DNA of 64,000 nt from SIG701 sp045577175 (GTDB taxonomy: Bacteria > Bacillota > Clostridia > Oscillospirales > CAG-272): the NCBI GenBank assembly GCA_045577175.1, contig JAZNHT010000044.1:1-64000 (forward strand), written 5' to 3'. The notes under the pieces were generated by a model. That model was given only the letters and a program-made list of their open reading frames with translations. It did no database searches and was not told the DNA's origin. Both the position numbers and the translations under genes were made by a program. This document shows positions 1 through 9,781 of the stretch, one piece after another (the stretch's first letter is position 1; every line of letters starts with the position of its first letter).

Positions 1-552
1 GAGGAGGTAACGCCGGAGCTTCGCAGCCGTGCCAAGGCAGTCAATTTCGGCATTGTTTACGGCATCGGCGAGTATTCCCTCTCGCAGGATCTCGGCATTT
101 CCCGCGCCCGCGCGGGAGAATATATCCGCAGCTATCTGGACACGTATCCCGACGTAGAGAGATACCTAGACGAGACGGTAGAATCCGCAAAACGCGACGG
201 CTACACGACGACGATGTTCGCCCGCAAGCGCTTCATTCCCGAGCTCTCCTCGCAGAACAAAAACATCCGCGCATTCGGCGAGCGCGTGGCGAAAAACAGC
301 CCGATCCAAGGCACGGCAGCGGACATCATCAAGATCGCCATGATCCGCACGAGGAATGCACTGAAAGAAGCCGGCATTGACGCAAAGCTGATTCTGCAGG
401 TGCACGACGAGCTGATCGTGGAGGTCGCAAAGCGCGACCAAGACAAAGCGGCAGAGATCCTCGGGCGCGAGATGGAGGGGGCGGTGTCCCTCGCCGTACC
501 GCTGACCGCCGAGGTATCGGCAGGAGAGAATTGGTTTGAGGCGAAACAGTAA
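1..552 (+). CDS. polA: DNA polymerase I, C-terminal part (cut by window edge)
   Basis: This is the end of a family A DNA polymerase, which fills gaps and replaces RNA primers during replication and repair. Reading in frame from base 1 shows the finger-domain O-helix (motif B, RAKAVNFGIVYG), the QGTAADIIK segment and the palm motif C with VHDE followed by a normal C-terminus. Only the last 183 residues are present, so the 5'-nuclease and proofreading domains lie outside the window and cannot be judged. The gene runs rightward and is followed by a palindromic repeat and a strong hairpin that can end its transcript. Identification is firm; only completeness is unknown. Confidence 0.96.
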   Translation, partial: EEVTPELRSRAKAVNFGIVYGIGEYSLSQDLGISRARAGEYIRSYLDTYPDVERYLDETVESAKRDGYTTTMFARKRFIPELSSQNKNIRAFGERVAKNSPIQGTAADIIKIAMIRTRNALKEAGIDAKLILQVHDELIVEVAKRDQDKAAEILGREMEGAVSLAVPLTAEVSAGENWFEAKQ

Positions 553-572
553 ACAAACGAGCTACTACAGCC

Positions 573-699
573 AGAGGCTCCCTTGTGTAAAGGGAGCTGT
601 CAGCGGAGTTGACTGAGGGATTGTTTTAACATAAATCTATCTTTTTACAATTCCTCCGTCTCGCTTGCGCGAGCCACGTCCCTTTGCACAAGGGAGGCT
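573..699. repeat. Palindromic intergenic repeat (MITE-like)
   Basis: The two ends are near-perfect inverted copies: AGGCTCCCTTGTGTAAAGGG near base 574 matches the reverse complement of the segment ending at 699 with about two differences over 20 bases, and the inner arms also partly pair down to a short AT-rich loop near 625-650. There is no coding potential. This layout is familiar from dispersed palindromic repeats of Oscillospiraceae genomes (established knowledge, from memory); copy number here cannot be seen from one window. Confidence 0.6.
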
Positions 700-766
700 T
701 TTTGATTTGCCTTGAAAGTGCGCACTTACCCGCACCAGCTGTGGTTATGCTATAAAGAACGATATA

Positions 767-816
767 AACAACCGCCGGGAGTGACCAAACGGTAACTCCC
801 GGCGGTTGTTTTTTAT
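767..816 (+). terminator. Strong intrinsic terminator, likely bidirectional
   Basis: A 16-bp perfect stem (767-782 with 795-810) is followed by a run of T on the + strand, so it can end polA transcription. The reverse strand tail is less T-rich but follows the stop codon of the leftward sigma factor gene, so it probably serves both. Confidence 0.85.
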
Positions 817-2414
817 TTCAAAAAGATGTGCATACCAAGTGAAGACTTCTTCGTATCTTCCGGCAGTTTCAAAACATTATCTTCAACCAGATCATGAATT
901 GCCATCATTCTCGCAGCATACAATTCCATTCTTATGTTATATCCAATATTGTTATGCAATACCTGATGGCTGTATTTTTTGAATATCTTCTCAACCTTTT
1001 CATACAAATTTGCAACATTCTTAATAAGCAACTCATAGTTTTTGTGTTCGCGGAAGAGTTGATGGATCTGTCTGAGTTTTTCACTTCTGATAACGAGAAT
1101 ATCGGGAATTATATATCCATCGTCAGAAATATGTGCATACCTGCCATGTATTCCGGTCCATACTCTTTTTTCAATTTCTGTAAATGAAGATACATTTCTA
1201 TTCTCTCTTATACAATTATACATAAGTTCGACTTCTTCGTACTCCGGTTCGCCGCACTGATCCCATAATGAATAATCTCCGTATTTATATGTCCAAAACG
1301 CATTTGTTCCATTTCCATTATGGCCCATATTAGTCTTTTCCGGCAGATCCGTTACTTCATAACCGACAAATCCCCAGGATTCTCCGTTGGCACGTTTGGG
1401 CGGTTCGTAAATGTTTTGTTCCTTTACCGAATTTTCAATTAAATAATCAATGAGATCAGGAACCAACCACCAACGAATCGTATTATCATCCATGTGGTCG
1501 CCTGCAATTCCCAAGGCACGAATATCGGTCATTCTGTCATCCATAAACTCTCTTATAAGAAGGCTTCTTTCTCTTGCAGTCTTCCGGAGGGCATGATAGA
1601 CTGCTATACGACAGTCCTTATCCAAAATGAAGAAGTTGGTTATATATTTATCTCCTTGTTTTTCAAGAAGTGTTGCGCGATGAAGAATATTTACTTCTTC
1701 TTCCATATACGGTAGAGCTATCCCGAGTTCGATAGACAACTCTTCAATCGTGGAAGGGTTATTACTCGCTTGCAGCAAAATGTTTTTTGGAATTTTTCTT
1801 TGCACTACTGTCCAAGGCAGTCCGCTGGGTTGTGAACCGCTTGCTGCGAAGGTAACATTCTCGGGATTATAACTGCGTTTTCCAAATTCTCTTGCCATAT
1901 CCATACCTTCTTTCAAAATTTCTCTTGCACGGAGAAGCCGCGACTTTACCGTGTTTGCGGAAAGTGAGAGCGATTCTGCAATTTCACGAACGTTTTTGTC
2001 TTCGATGTAATAGGCAACGACGATGTTGCGGTAATCGCTTTTGATGAACGAAAGCTCACGCCGAAGCTGTGCCATTTGCTCTGTATGTATCATTTCATCA
2101 AGGATATTTTCGCCTTCGTCTTCTATTTCATAATCAACGATGTCGGAACCGGTTACCGACTCGTTGCGCTTATGCTTTTCTTTTGCCCATACACAGTAAC
2201 GGTTGCGCGCGATCTGCCATACCCACGCCGAAAAACTCGTTGGGATTGTACCTTTATGCAAAGCCGTAAAGATCTGAAGTGCTATATCCTGCGTCAGATC
2301 TTCCGCCTCCATATGGTTTCCTGTCTTTTTCAGGCAGAAGTAAAACAGCTTCTCCATATAGTTCTCGGCAAATTCGCACGCAAGCCGATCGCGCATTTCG
2401 TTCGCTTCCTGCAT
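813..2414 (-). CDS. Sigma-70 family (ECF-like) sigma factor with long C-terminal extension
   Basis: The first ~185 residues are an ECF-type sigma factor: region 2 (GNHMEAEDLTQDIALQIF, then the W-x-IARN core) and region 4 with a helix-turn-helix (VREIAESLSLSANTVKSRL). Roughly 345 further residues follow, containing a stretch that looks like a winged helix (IEELSIELGIALPYMEEEV) and then a region I do not recognise, rich in aromatic residues. Ordinary ECF factors are 160-200 residues, so the tail is a large extra, probably sensory or self-inhibitory domain (inference). The ATG at 2414 is preferred over a GTG 18 bases upstream because AGGAGG lies 7-8 bases before it. The gene is AT-richer than its neighbours. 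No anti-sigma gene adjoins it. Target promoters unknown. Confidence 0.85.
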   Translation of the reverse strand: MQEANEMRDRLACEFAENYMEKLFYFCLKKTGNHMEAEDLTQDIALQIFTALHKGTIPTSFSAWVWQIARNRYCVWAKEKHKRNESVTGSDIVDYEIEDEGENILDEMIHTEQMAQLRRELSFIKSDYRNIVVAYYIEDKNVREIAESLSLSANTVKSRLLRAREILKEGMDMAREFGKRSYNPENVTFAASGSQPSGLPWTVVQRKIPKNILLQASNNPSTIEELSIELGIALPYMEEEVNILHRATLLEKQGDKYITNFFILDKDCRIAVYHALRKTARERSLLIREFMDDRMTDIRALGIAGDHMDDNTIRWWLVPDLIDYLIENSVKEQNIYEPPKRANGESWGFVGYEVTDLPEKTNMGHNGNGTNAFWTYKYGDYSLWDQCGEPEYEEVELMYNCIRENRNVSSFTEIEKRVWTGIHGRYAHISDDGYIIPDILVIRSEKLRQIHQLFREHKNYELLIKNVANLYEKVEKIFKKYSHQVLHNNIGYNIRMELYAARMMAIHDLVEDNVLKLPEDTKKSSLGMHIFLK

Positions 2415-2477
2415 TTCCTCGCCTCCTTTCACTCATATAGTGTGGCGTTTTTGAATTTGGGTGCATTGGTTTATAAA

Positions 2478-2506
2478 ATTATATCATAAAATTGTGAACC
2501 GGTCTA
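2478..2506 (-). promoter_or_regulatory. Candidate sigma-A promoter of the extended sigma factor gene
   Basis: On the minus strand, TAGACC and TATAAT are separated by 17 bases, about 65 bases before the chosen start. The -10 is perfect and the -35 weak. Confidence 0.4.
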
Positions 2507-2532
2507 TCCGCAAATAGAGTGCCTGTCAACAA

Positions 2533-2570
2533 AAGAAGACAGCGAATGTAAAAACATTCTCTGTCTTCTT
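2533..2570 (-). terminator. Hairpin terminator after the nitroreductase gene
   Basis: AAGAAGACAG with its complement plus an inner GAATGT/ACATTC stem form a long hairpin; read leftward it is followed by a T-rich tail. A second shorter hairpin (2611-2633, GCCCGA/TCGGGC) lies between it and the nitroreductase stop codon. Confidence 0.5.
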
Positions 2571-2639
2571 CATATCGGCATGTAACAAAATCGAAAAACT
2601 GTCCTTACAAGCCCGAAGTCTGACGGCTCGGGCGTTTCT

Positions 2640-3164
2640 TTACTTCACTCTGACGATTCTCCCCTCGATTCTCTCCCTTGCGCCGGGGATCGGATCGGCC
2701 GCATATCCGAGGATGCAGTTGCCCACACCGACGAAATCCCCCTCCAGCCCCCACTTTTTAAGGAGAGCCTTGCCCTCGTCCGTCTCAAACATCTCCCGTG
2801 CGCGGTGAATCCAGCACGAGCCGATGCCGAGCGAGTGCGCGGCAAGCATGAGATTCTGCATCACAAGGCAGCCGTCCTCGACTGCCGTGCGGGAGCGCGA
2901 ACGGTCAACCAAAACGACCACCACAGTCGGCGCGCCGTAAAACGGATCGCCGTCCTGCCCCATCACAGCGGCGTTCATGCGCGAGAGCGTATCTCTCGTC
3001 TCCTTATCCTCGACGGCGACCATGTACGAAACCTGCCGATTCATCCCGGACGGCGCGTACAGACCTGCGTTCAGAATCGCGGACAGCTCCGCCTCGGGGA
3101 TTTTTTTGTCCGTATACGAACGGACACTGCGCCGCTCGGTCAGTGCGCGGATGACTTCATTCAT
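2640..3164 (-). CDS. Nitroreductase family flavoprotein
   Basis: A 174-residue FMN-dependent oxidoreductase of the nitroreductase superfamily, likely reducing nitroaromatics, quinones or a related acceptor with NAD(P)H. Visible family features are the N-terminal ERRSVRSYTDKKIP phosphate-binding segment, APSGMNRQ, the central LMLAAHSLGIGSCWI helix-strand and a C-terminal GYAADPI. Length is normal for a small single-domain member. The ATG has GGAGG 7 bases upstream. It has its own promoter, whose -35 overlaps the end of clpC, and a perfect 18-bp palindrome between the -10 and the ribosome site, so it is probably controlled by a repressor rather than read through from clpC. Exact substrate cannot be told. 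Confidence 0.9.
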   Translation of the reverse strand: MNEVIRALTERRSVRSYTDKKIPEAELSAILNAGLYAPSGMNRQVSYMVAVEDKETRDTLSRMNAAVMGQDGDPFYGAPTVVVVLVDRSRSRTAVEDGCLVMQNLMLAAHSLGIGSCWIHRAREMFETDEGKALLKKWGLEGDFVGVGNCILGYAADPIPGARERIEGRIVRVK

Positions 3165-3176
3165 GGGATTCCCTCC

Positions 3177-3194
3177 AAACGTATTGATACGTTT
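3177..3194. promoter_or_regulatory. Perfect 18-bp palindromic operator
   Basis: AAACGTAT-TG-ATACGTTT is an exact inverted repeat immediately downstream of the nitroreductase -10 box, a position where a bound repressor blocks initiation. The binding protein is not encoded next to it. Confidence 0.7.
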
Positions 3195-3219
3195 ATTGTA
3201 CCATCCGCGCGCACGCCTG

Positions 3220-3223
<4 letters not shown>
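3195..3223 (-). promoter_or_regulatory. Consensus sigma-A promoter of the nitroreductase gene
   Basis: TTGACA (3218-3223) and TACAAT (3195-3200) on the minus strand are spaced by 17 bases. The -35 overlaps the clpC stop codon. Confidence 0.8.
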
Positions 3224-5667
<2,444 letters not shown>

Positions 5668-5752
5668 AAATCCCTCCGGGTGCAAATGCTGTGCGGACTT
5701 TTCCGCATCTTTGTCCCCGTTATTTTCGCCGCGAATCCTTCGCTTCATACAG

Positions 5753-6301
5753 TTATTGCCGTTCTCTTTCGGCGAAATTGTACGCTTCGGCGAGCCGGTC
5801 CCACGTCTTTTTGTCCGTCACGCCCGTCACATCCAGAAGATTTGCCCGCTGGAAGACACGGATTGCGTCCTCCGTCGCTTTGTCATACACGCCGTTTAAG
5901 GGAATCTCGCCGCGCTCCCCGAAAAAGATACGCACAGATTCGAGCATGATCTGCAAAATCAGCACAAGCGAGCTTTTCTCTCCCGGGCGTACCGCTCCGT
6001 GCGCATCCGTGAACGGATACAGTCCTGCCGCATTCTCGCCGTCCGCACGGTATACGGCATACACCTCGCGCATCTTCTGCCAGGTGGCAAAATCGACCTT
6101 CCCCGTCTCGGTAAGCGAATACTTTCGCTGAAACGCACGGACAGCGTTCGTCGTTGCCCGATCGTAGCTGCCGTCCACGGCAACGTTTAACGATTCGTCC
6201 CCCGTCGCACGGGAGATCAGGCGGAGCATCTCCTGCAAAATGCGCACACGCTCCTCCTCATCGCGGAAATCGTAATAAATATTCTGATACGGCTCGATCA
6301 C
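5753..6301 (-). CDS. Tandem peptidoglycan-binding domain protein
   Basis: A 182-residue protein made of two PG-binding type 1 repeats (about residues 20-85 and 105-175), each ending in a variant of the AVRAFQRxxxL-TGxxDxxTW signature. No catalytic domain and no signal peptide are visible. The GTG start at 6301 overlaps the stop of the SleC-like gene as GTGA and has GGAGG just upstream, so translation is coupled. Such binding modules grip cortex or cell wall glycan; as the third gene of the cluster it probably acts with the cortex-lytic enzyme or targets it to cortex (inference). Confidence 0.85.
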   Translation of the reverse strand: MIEPYQNIYYDFRDEEERVRILQEMLRLISRATGDESLNVAVDGSYDRATTNAVRAFQRKYSLTETGKVDFATWQKMREVYAVYRADGENAAGLYPFTDAHGAVRPGEKSSLVLILQIMLESVRIFFGERGEIPLNGVYDKATEDAIRVFQRANLLDVTGVTDKKTWDRLAEAYNFAERERQ

Positions 6302-7695
6302 TCTATCCCTCCTCCGTACTGTGTGCCCGATGTGTCCGTCCCCTCGCGGAGCTCTCTGTATGTTTCGGTGATGGCATTCCACGTAACCGAGGAAACAATC
6401 CCCGACGGGGTAATCCCGAAAAGCGTCTGATACGCGCGGACCGCCGCCGCTGTGGATGCGCCGAAGTCCCCGTCCACGGTAAGTTTCGGAATCGAAGTGT
6501 AGGTGTCGGAGATGAAATTCAGATACTCCTGAAGTGCCTCAACCTCCTCACCGGAGGAGCCGATCCGCAGCTGAAATCCCGGGTACGGGCGTGTCGCCTC
6601 GGTGAAATATCCGCCCGGCAGGGAGGCAAGCTGACCGCGGTACGCGTCAAACAGGCGGTTCCACGTAACCGTATCGACGATGCCCGTGACGGGCAGTCCG
6701 TACGTTTGCTGGAACGCCTCCACCGCCTGCCTCGTTGCGGAGCCGAAAATTCCGTCCACCGCGACCGGAGGGATCGTCTCAACGAAATACCCTACGAAGG
6801 CAAGCAGATACTGTAATTCTCTCACGCCCGTGCCTGTCGCCCCCTCGGCAAGCTGCGTTTCAAACAGATTCGTCACGTCGGACAGCGGCAGTCCCTCCGC
6901 GTTCAGCTCGGAGAGCTTCTTCACACCGTTAAATATTCGCTTTATCATGTACCACGTCGCGCGGCCGATGATGCCGTCCTCCGTCAGACCGAAGGTGCGC
7001 TGAAATGCACGCACCGCCGCCTCCGTCTCCGTACCGTAGATGCCGTCCGGATTCGGAATCTTGGGGATATTCGGATAATTTTTGGAAATGCGGTTGAGCT
7101 GAATCTGGATGCGGCGGATCTCATTGCCGCTTGTGCCCGGGCGAAGCGGCACGCCTGGATAGCTTTCCGCCAGCCCCTCAACAGGCGCGTCTCGCACAAG
7201 TTCAATATCGTCGCCGTAGTAATTTTGCAGAATCTGAATCGGCGTCAAGCCCGCCTCGGCAAGCGTCACCGAGCCCCACTGCGAAAGACCGCCGCACGTC
7301 ACCGTCGTCCCGTTGCAGTACTGTGCAAACAAAGGCGCGACGCTCCCCTGACGGCGGAGATAATCGTTGAAAATCCCGTCCACGATTTCGGAGATGTTGT
7401 CGAAAATATCCCGTCCGTACACGAAGGACTGGTCAAACGCGGTGGAATTTGTGATGTCAAAATCGTATCCGCGGGAACGGTAGTATTCCGTATACACCCG
7501 ATTGAGCGCGAAGGTAATCTGCGCCAAAATATTGGCACGGATCGCACTTTCCGGCCACGTCGGATAAATTTCACTGGAGGCGACGTTCTTTATGTAATCG
7601 GGGAAATTCACCGTCACGTTCTGCGCCGCCTGATCCGGCGCCCCGAGATGCACGGTGATCGTCTCGGGAATAATCGGAAGCTGTGCGTCTGTCAT
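6298..7695 (-). CDS. sleC: SleC-like spore cortex-lytic enzyme, SpoIID catalytic domain plus PG-binding repeats
   Basis: The 465-residue product begins with a SpoIID/SleC-type domain: VNFPDYIKNVASSEIYPTWP carries the conserved glutamate region, followed by ITFALNRVYTEYYRSRGYDF, NSTAFDQSFVYG and NGTTVTCGGLSQWG, all characteristic of clostridial SleC, a germination-specific lytic transglycosylase that degrades spore cortex. Three PG-binding repeats follow (about 185-265, 285-365, 380-455). Clostridial SleC, as I recall it, normally carries an N-terminal pre/pro-domain before SpoIID; here that domain is a separate upstream gene 10 bases away. ATG at 7695 has GAGGAGG upstream. No secretion signal is seen, as expected for a protein packaged by the mother cell. 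Confidence 0.9.
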   Translation of the reverse strand: MTDAQLPIIPETITVHLGAPDQAAQNVTVNFPDYIKNVASSEIYPTWPESAIRANILAQITFALNRVYTEYYRSRGYDFDITNSTAFDQSFVYGRDIFDNISEIVDGIFNDYLRRQGSVAPLFAQYCNGTTVTCGGLSQWGSVTLAEAGLTPIQILQNYYGDDIELVRDAPVEGLAESYPGVPLRPGTSGNEIRRIQIQLNRISKNYPNIPKIPNPDGIYGTETEAAVRAFQRTFGLTEDGIIGRATWYMIKRIFNGVKKLSELNAEGLPLSDVTNLFETQLAEGATGTGVRELQYLLAFVGYFVETIPPVAVDGIFGSATRQAVEAFQQTYGLPVTGIVDTVTWNRLFDAYRGQLASLPGGYFTEATRPYPGFQLRIGSSGEEVEALQEYLNFISDTYTSIPKLTVDGDFGASTAAAVRAYQTLFGITPSGIVSSVTWNAITETYRELREGTDTSGTQYGGGIE

Positions 7696-7705
7696 ACACT
7701 CCTCC

Positions 7706-8125
7706 TCACAAAAGCGGATTTTCGCCCGCGGGCGTTTCGAATATGCGCACTTCACTCTCGCCGTCCGTTCGAAACTCGGACAGAGGAATAAGCTGCACCG
7801 GCTGGGTGGATACCACGCCGTCAAAAATCGGTACGCCGACGTTCTCGACCGTGCCGTAGCCGTCCTTTTGCACCGTGATGTTGTACACACCGTAAGGCGC
7901 GGGATCGCCCGGCTTCATAGACAAAGCGGCAGGGGGGGCTGTAAGCTCCACCGTATCCGTGATCCCGTCGGCGTCCGTTCTAAGGGAGTACAGCAAATCA
8001 CTCCCCTCCCCCGCCTTGCCGCCGTAAATCTGGACAAATGCGCCTTCGATCGGCAAAGTCTCCCGCGCCTTGCGGACAATCACACGGAGATAACCGCGCC
8101 CCGAGGTGTTGTCTGCACTGTTCAA
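7706..8125 (-). CDS. SleC propeptide-like domain encoded as a separate protein
   Basis: This 139-residue protein has a carboxypeptidase-regulatory-like beta-sandwich pattern (LRVIVRKARETLPIEGAFVQ, a DADGITDTVEL turn, YNITVQKDGYGTVENVGVPI, VQLIPL). The same kind of module precedes the catalytic domain in single-chain clostridial SleC. It starts with TTG at 8125, supported by AGGAGG about 8 bases upstream, and ends 10 bases before the SleC-like gene. If it acts in trans as an inhibitory or folding domain, activation by proteolytic removal of a propeptide would work differently here (inference). It could also be a coat anchor. No signal peptide is present. Confidence 0.75.
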   Translation of the reverse strand: MNSADNTSGRGYLRVIVRKARETLPIEGAFVQIYGGKAGEGSDLLYSLRTDADGITDTVELTAPPAALSMKPGDPAPYGVYNITVQKDGYGTVENVGVPIFDGVVSTQPVQLIPLSEFRTDGESEVRIFETPAGENPLL

Positions 8126-8155
8126 AAAATCGCCTCCTTCATAAAAATATCGTTA

Positions 8156-8186
8156 TACTATATGCGCACCGACGGGCATTCGTGAC
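8156..8186 (-). promoter_or_regulatory. Candidate sigma-K type (late mother-cell) promoter of the cortex-lytic cluster
   Basis: On the minus strand CATATAGTA fits the sigma-K -10 pattern CATANNNTA, and an AC dinucleotide at 8182-8183 lies about 17 bases upstream as the short -35. It sits about 30 bases before the TTG start. A vegetative reading (TATAGT) is possible but lacks a good -35. Confidence 0.4.
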
Positions 8187-8217
8187 TCCCCCGTTTTTGC
8201 AATAATTCGCCTGTCTG

Positions 8218-8246
8218 TAGACAAAACGCGGAAAATATGCTACAAT
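8218..8246 (+). promoter_or_regulatory. Candidate upstream sigma-A promoter of the VTC operon
   Basis: TAGACA and TACAAT are spaced by 17 bases. A transcript from here would have a leader of about 130 bases that contains the TTCACA repeats. Confidence 0.45.
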
Positions 8247-8298
8247 ATTTTCACAAAGGAACATCGTCACAAAACATTGGCGGACAATTTTTGAAATC

Positions 8299-8352
8299 TT
8301 CACAAGAGATTCACATTTCTGTCAGTCCGCTTTCATTTGTAAGCGGTATACT
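8299..8352 (+). promoter_or_regulatory. TTCACA direct repeats and -10 box: OmpR/PhoB-type activated promoter
   Basis: Two exact TTCACA hexamers (8299-8304, 8310-8315) repeat with 11-bp periodicity, the spacing of PhoP/PhoB/OmpR-family half-sites. A TATACT -10 follows at 8347-8352 with no recognisable -35, as at activator-dependent promoters. A further TTCACA lies at 8250. Confidence 0.5.
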
Positions 8353-8382
8353 ATCTTTGCAAAGCAAGAAAGGAGGGATCGT

Positions 8383-9114
8383 ATGTCGGCTGTTCAGCAG
8401 ATTTTTGAAAGAAAAGAGAAAAAATATCTGCTCACCGAAACGGAGAAGGACGCGCTGCTTGCGCGCATCGGCGACCGTCTCACCCCGGATAAATACGGTC
8501 CGTCCACGATATGCAGTCTGTATTTCGACACGCCCGATTACCGCGTAATCCGCGCCTCCATCGGCGCACGGACGTACAAGGAAAAGCTCCGCCTGCGCTG
8601 CTACGGCACGCCGGACGCCGACAGCACCGTATTTCTGGAGCTGAAGAAGAAATACCGCGGCGTTGTGTACAAGCGACGCGAGAAGATGGCGCTCTCTGCG
8701 GCGTATGACTATATCGACAAGGACGTGCTTCCGAAGGATACGCAGATCATGCGCGAGATCGACTGGATGCAAAAAAAAGACGGACTGTCGCCTGTCATCC
8801 TGATCGCCTACGACCGCGAGGCGTATTATTCGGAGGAGACATTGGGACTGCGCCTGACGTTTGACACAAATGTGCGCTTCCGCACGGATGATCTCCGCCT
8901 CGAGCACGGTCCGAACGGGCAGACAATTCTCCCGACGGGCAGATACATCCTTGAAATCAAAACGCTCGGCGCAATGCCCTTGTGGCTTGCGCATGAGCTG
9001 GACGCTTTGTCCCTCTACCCCTCCTCGTTTTCCAAATACGGCACGGCATACAGAGAGTATCTCTGCCCTGCCCTTGATCCACACACACCGACAAAGGAGA
9101 TTTCCCATGCTTAA
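8383..9114 (+). CDS. VTC (polyphosphate polymerase) domain protein
   Basis: A 243-residue protein of the VTC/CYTH-like tunnel fold. Conserved basic and acidic strands are visible: FERKEKKYLL at the start, EKLRLRCYG, FLELKKKYRGVVYKRR and LEIKTLGAMPLW. In yeast VTC4 this fold makes polyphosphate from ATP; the bacterial single-domain forms are uncharacterised and may make or bind polyphosphate. ATG at 8383 has AGGAGG nearby. The stop overlaps the next start, so the DUF4956 membrane protein is translationally coupled, a pairing often seen in Clostridia together with CotH or carbohydrate-binding proteins (from general knowledge). Biochemical role uncertain. Confidence 0.85.
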   Translation: MSAVQQIFERKEKKYLLTETEKDALLARIGDRLTPDKYGPSTICSLYFDTPDYRVIRASIGARTYKEKLRLRCYGTPDADSTVFLELKKKYRGVVYKRREKMALSAAYDYIDKDVLPKDTQIMREIDWMQKKDGLSPVILIAYDREAYYSEETLGLRLTFDTNVRFRTDDLRLEHGPNGQTILPTGRYILEIKTLGAMPLWLAHELDALSLYPSSFSKYGTAYREYLCPALDPHTPTKEISHA

Positions 9115-9781
9115 CACTCTGTTTCAGCCGCTGTTTACAACCACGTTTACACTGACGAATTACCTCATCTGCACCGCCGTTTCGCTCGTGCTCGGCGTAA
9201 TTATTGCCGCCGCCGCATCCTTCAAAACGACAGCATCGCGCAGTTTTTTGCTCTCGCTCGTCCTTCTGCCGCCGATTGTACAGACGGTCATCATGCTCGT
9301 CAACGGCAGTATAGGCACGGGTATCGCCGTCATGGGTGCATTCAGCCTCGTCCGCTTCCGCTCCATGCCCGGCAGTGCACGCGAGATCGCCACGATCTTC
9401 CTCGCGATGGCGATCGGTCTTGCCGCCGCTACGGGCTACCTCGGCATCGCGGTGCTTCTCACCTTGATCCTCTCGGCGGTTCTGATGATCGCTGCGCTCC
9501 CGTTTTTTGCCCCGAAGCAGATGCGTCAGCTCGTCATCACCGTACCCGAATCCCTCAACTATGCCCACGCATTTGACGATCTCTTCGCACAGTACGCGAA
9601 GAATGTCCGTCTTGTTTCGGTGAAAACCACGCACATGGGCAGTCTGTTCAAGCTGACATACACGCTGTCGATCGCTGACACGGAGAAAGAAAAAGAGCTG
9701 ATCGACGCACTCCGCTGCCGCAACGGTAATCTGGAAATTGTGCTCGGCGTCGCCGCAGGTGCGGAGGGGGAGCTTTTATGA
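9107..9781 (+). CDS. DUF4956 integral membrane protein
   Basis: This 224-residue protein has three or four membrane helices in its first ~130 residues (TNYLICTAVSLVLGVIIAAA, SFLLSLVLLPPIVQTVIML, ATGYLGIAVLLTLILSAVLM) and the loop GAFSLVRFRSMPGSAREIAT typical of DUF4956, then a soluble C-terminal domain. The ATG at 9107 overlaps the VTC gene stop by 8 bases, and its own stop overlaps the next start as ATGA. Function is unknown; the constant partnership with VTC proteins suggests a membrane component of a polyphosphate or surface polymer system. Confidence 0.88.
   Translation: MLNTLFQPLFTTTFTLTNYLICTAVSLVLGVIIAAAASFKTTASRSFLLSLVLLPPIVQTVIMLVNGSIGTGIAVMGAFSLVRFRSMPGSAREIATIFLAMAIGLAAATGYLGIAVLLTLILSAVLMIAALPFFAPKQMRQLVITVPESLNYAHAFDDLFAQYAKNVRLVSVKTTHMGSLFKLTYTLSIADTEKEKELIDALRCRNGNLEIVLGVAAGAEGELL

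Noticed and set aside
8239..8382. A riboswitch in the VTC operon leader
   Set aside because: No closing stem or terminator/anti-SD structure was found; the notable signal is the DNA-type TTCACA direct repeat.
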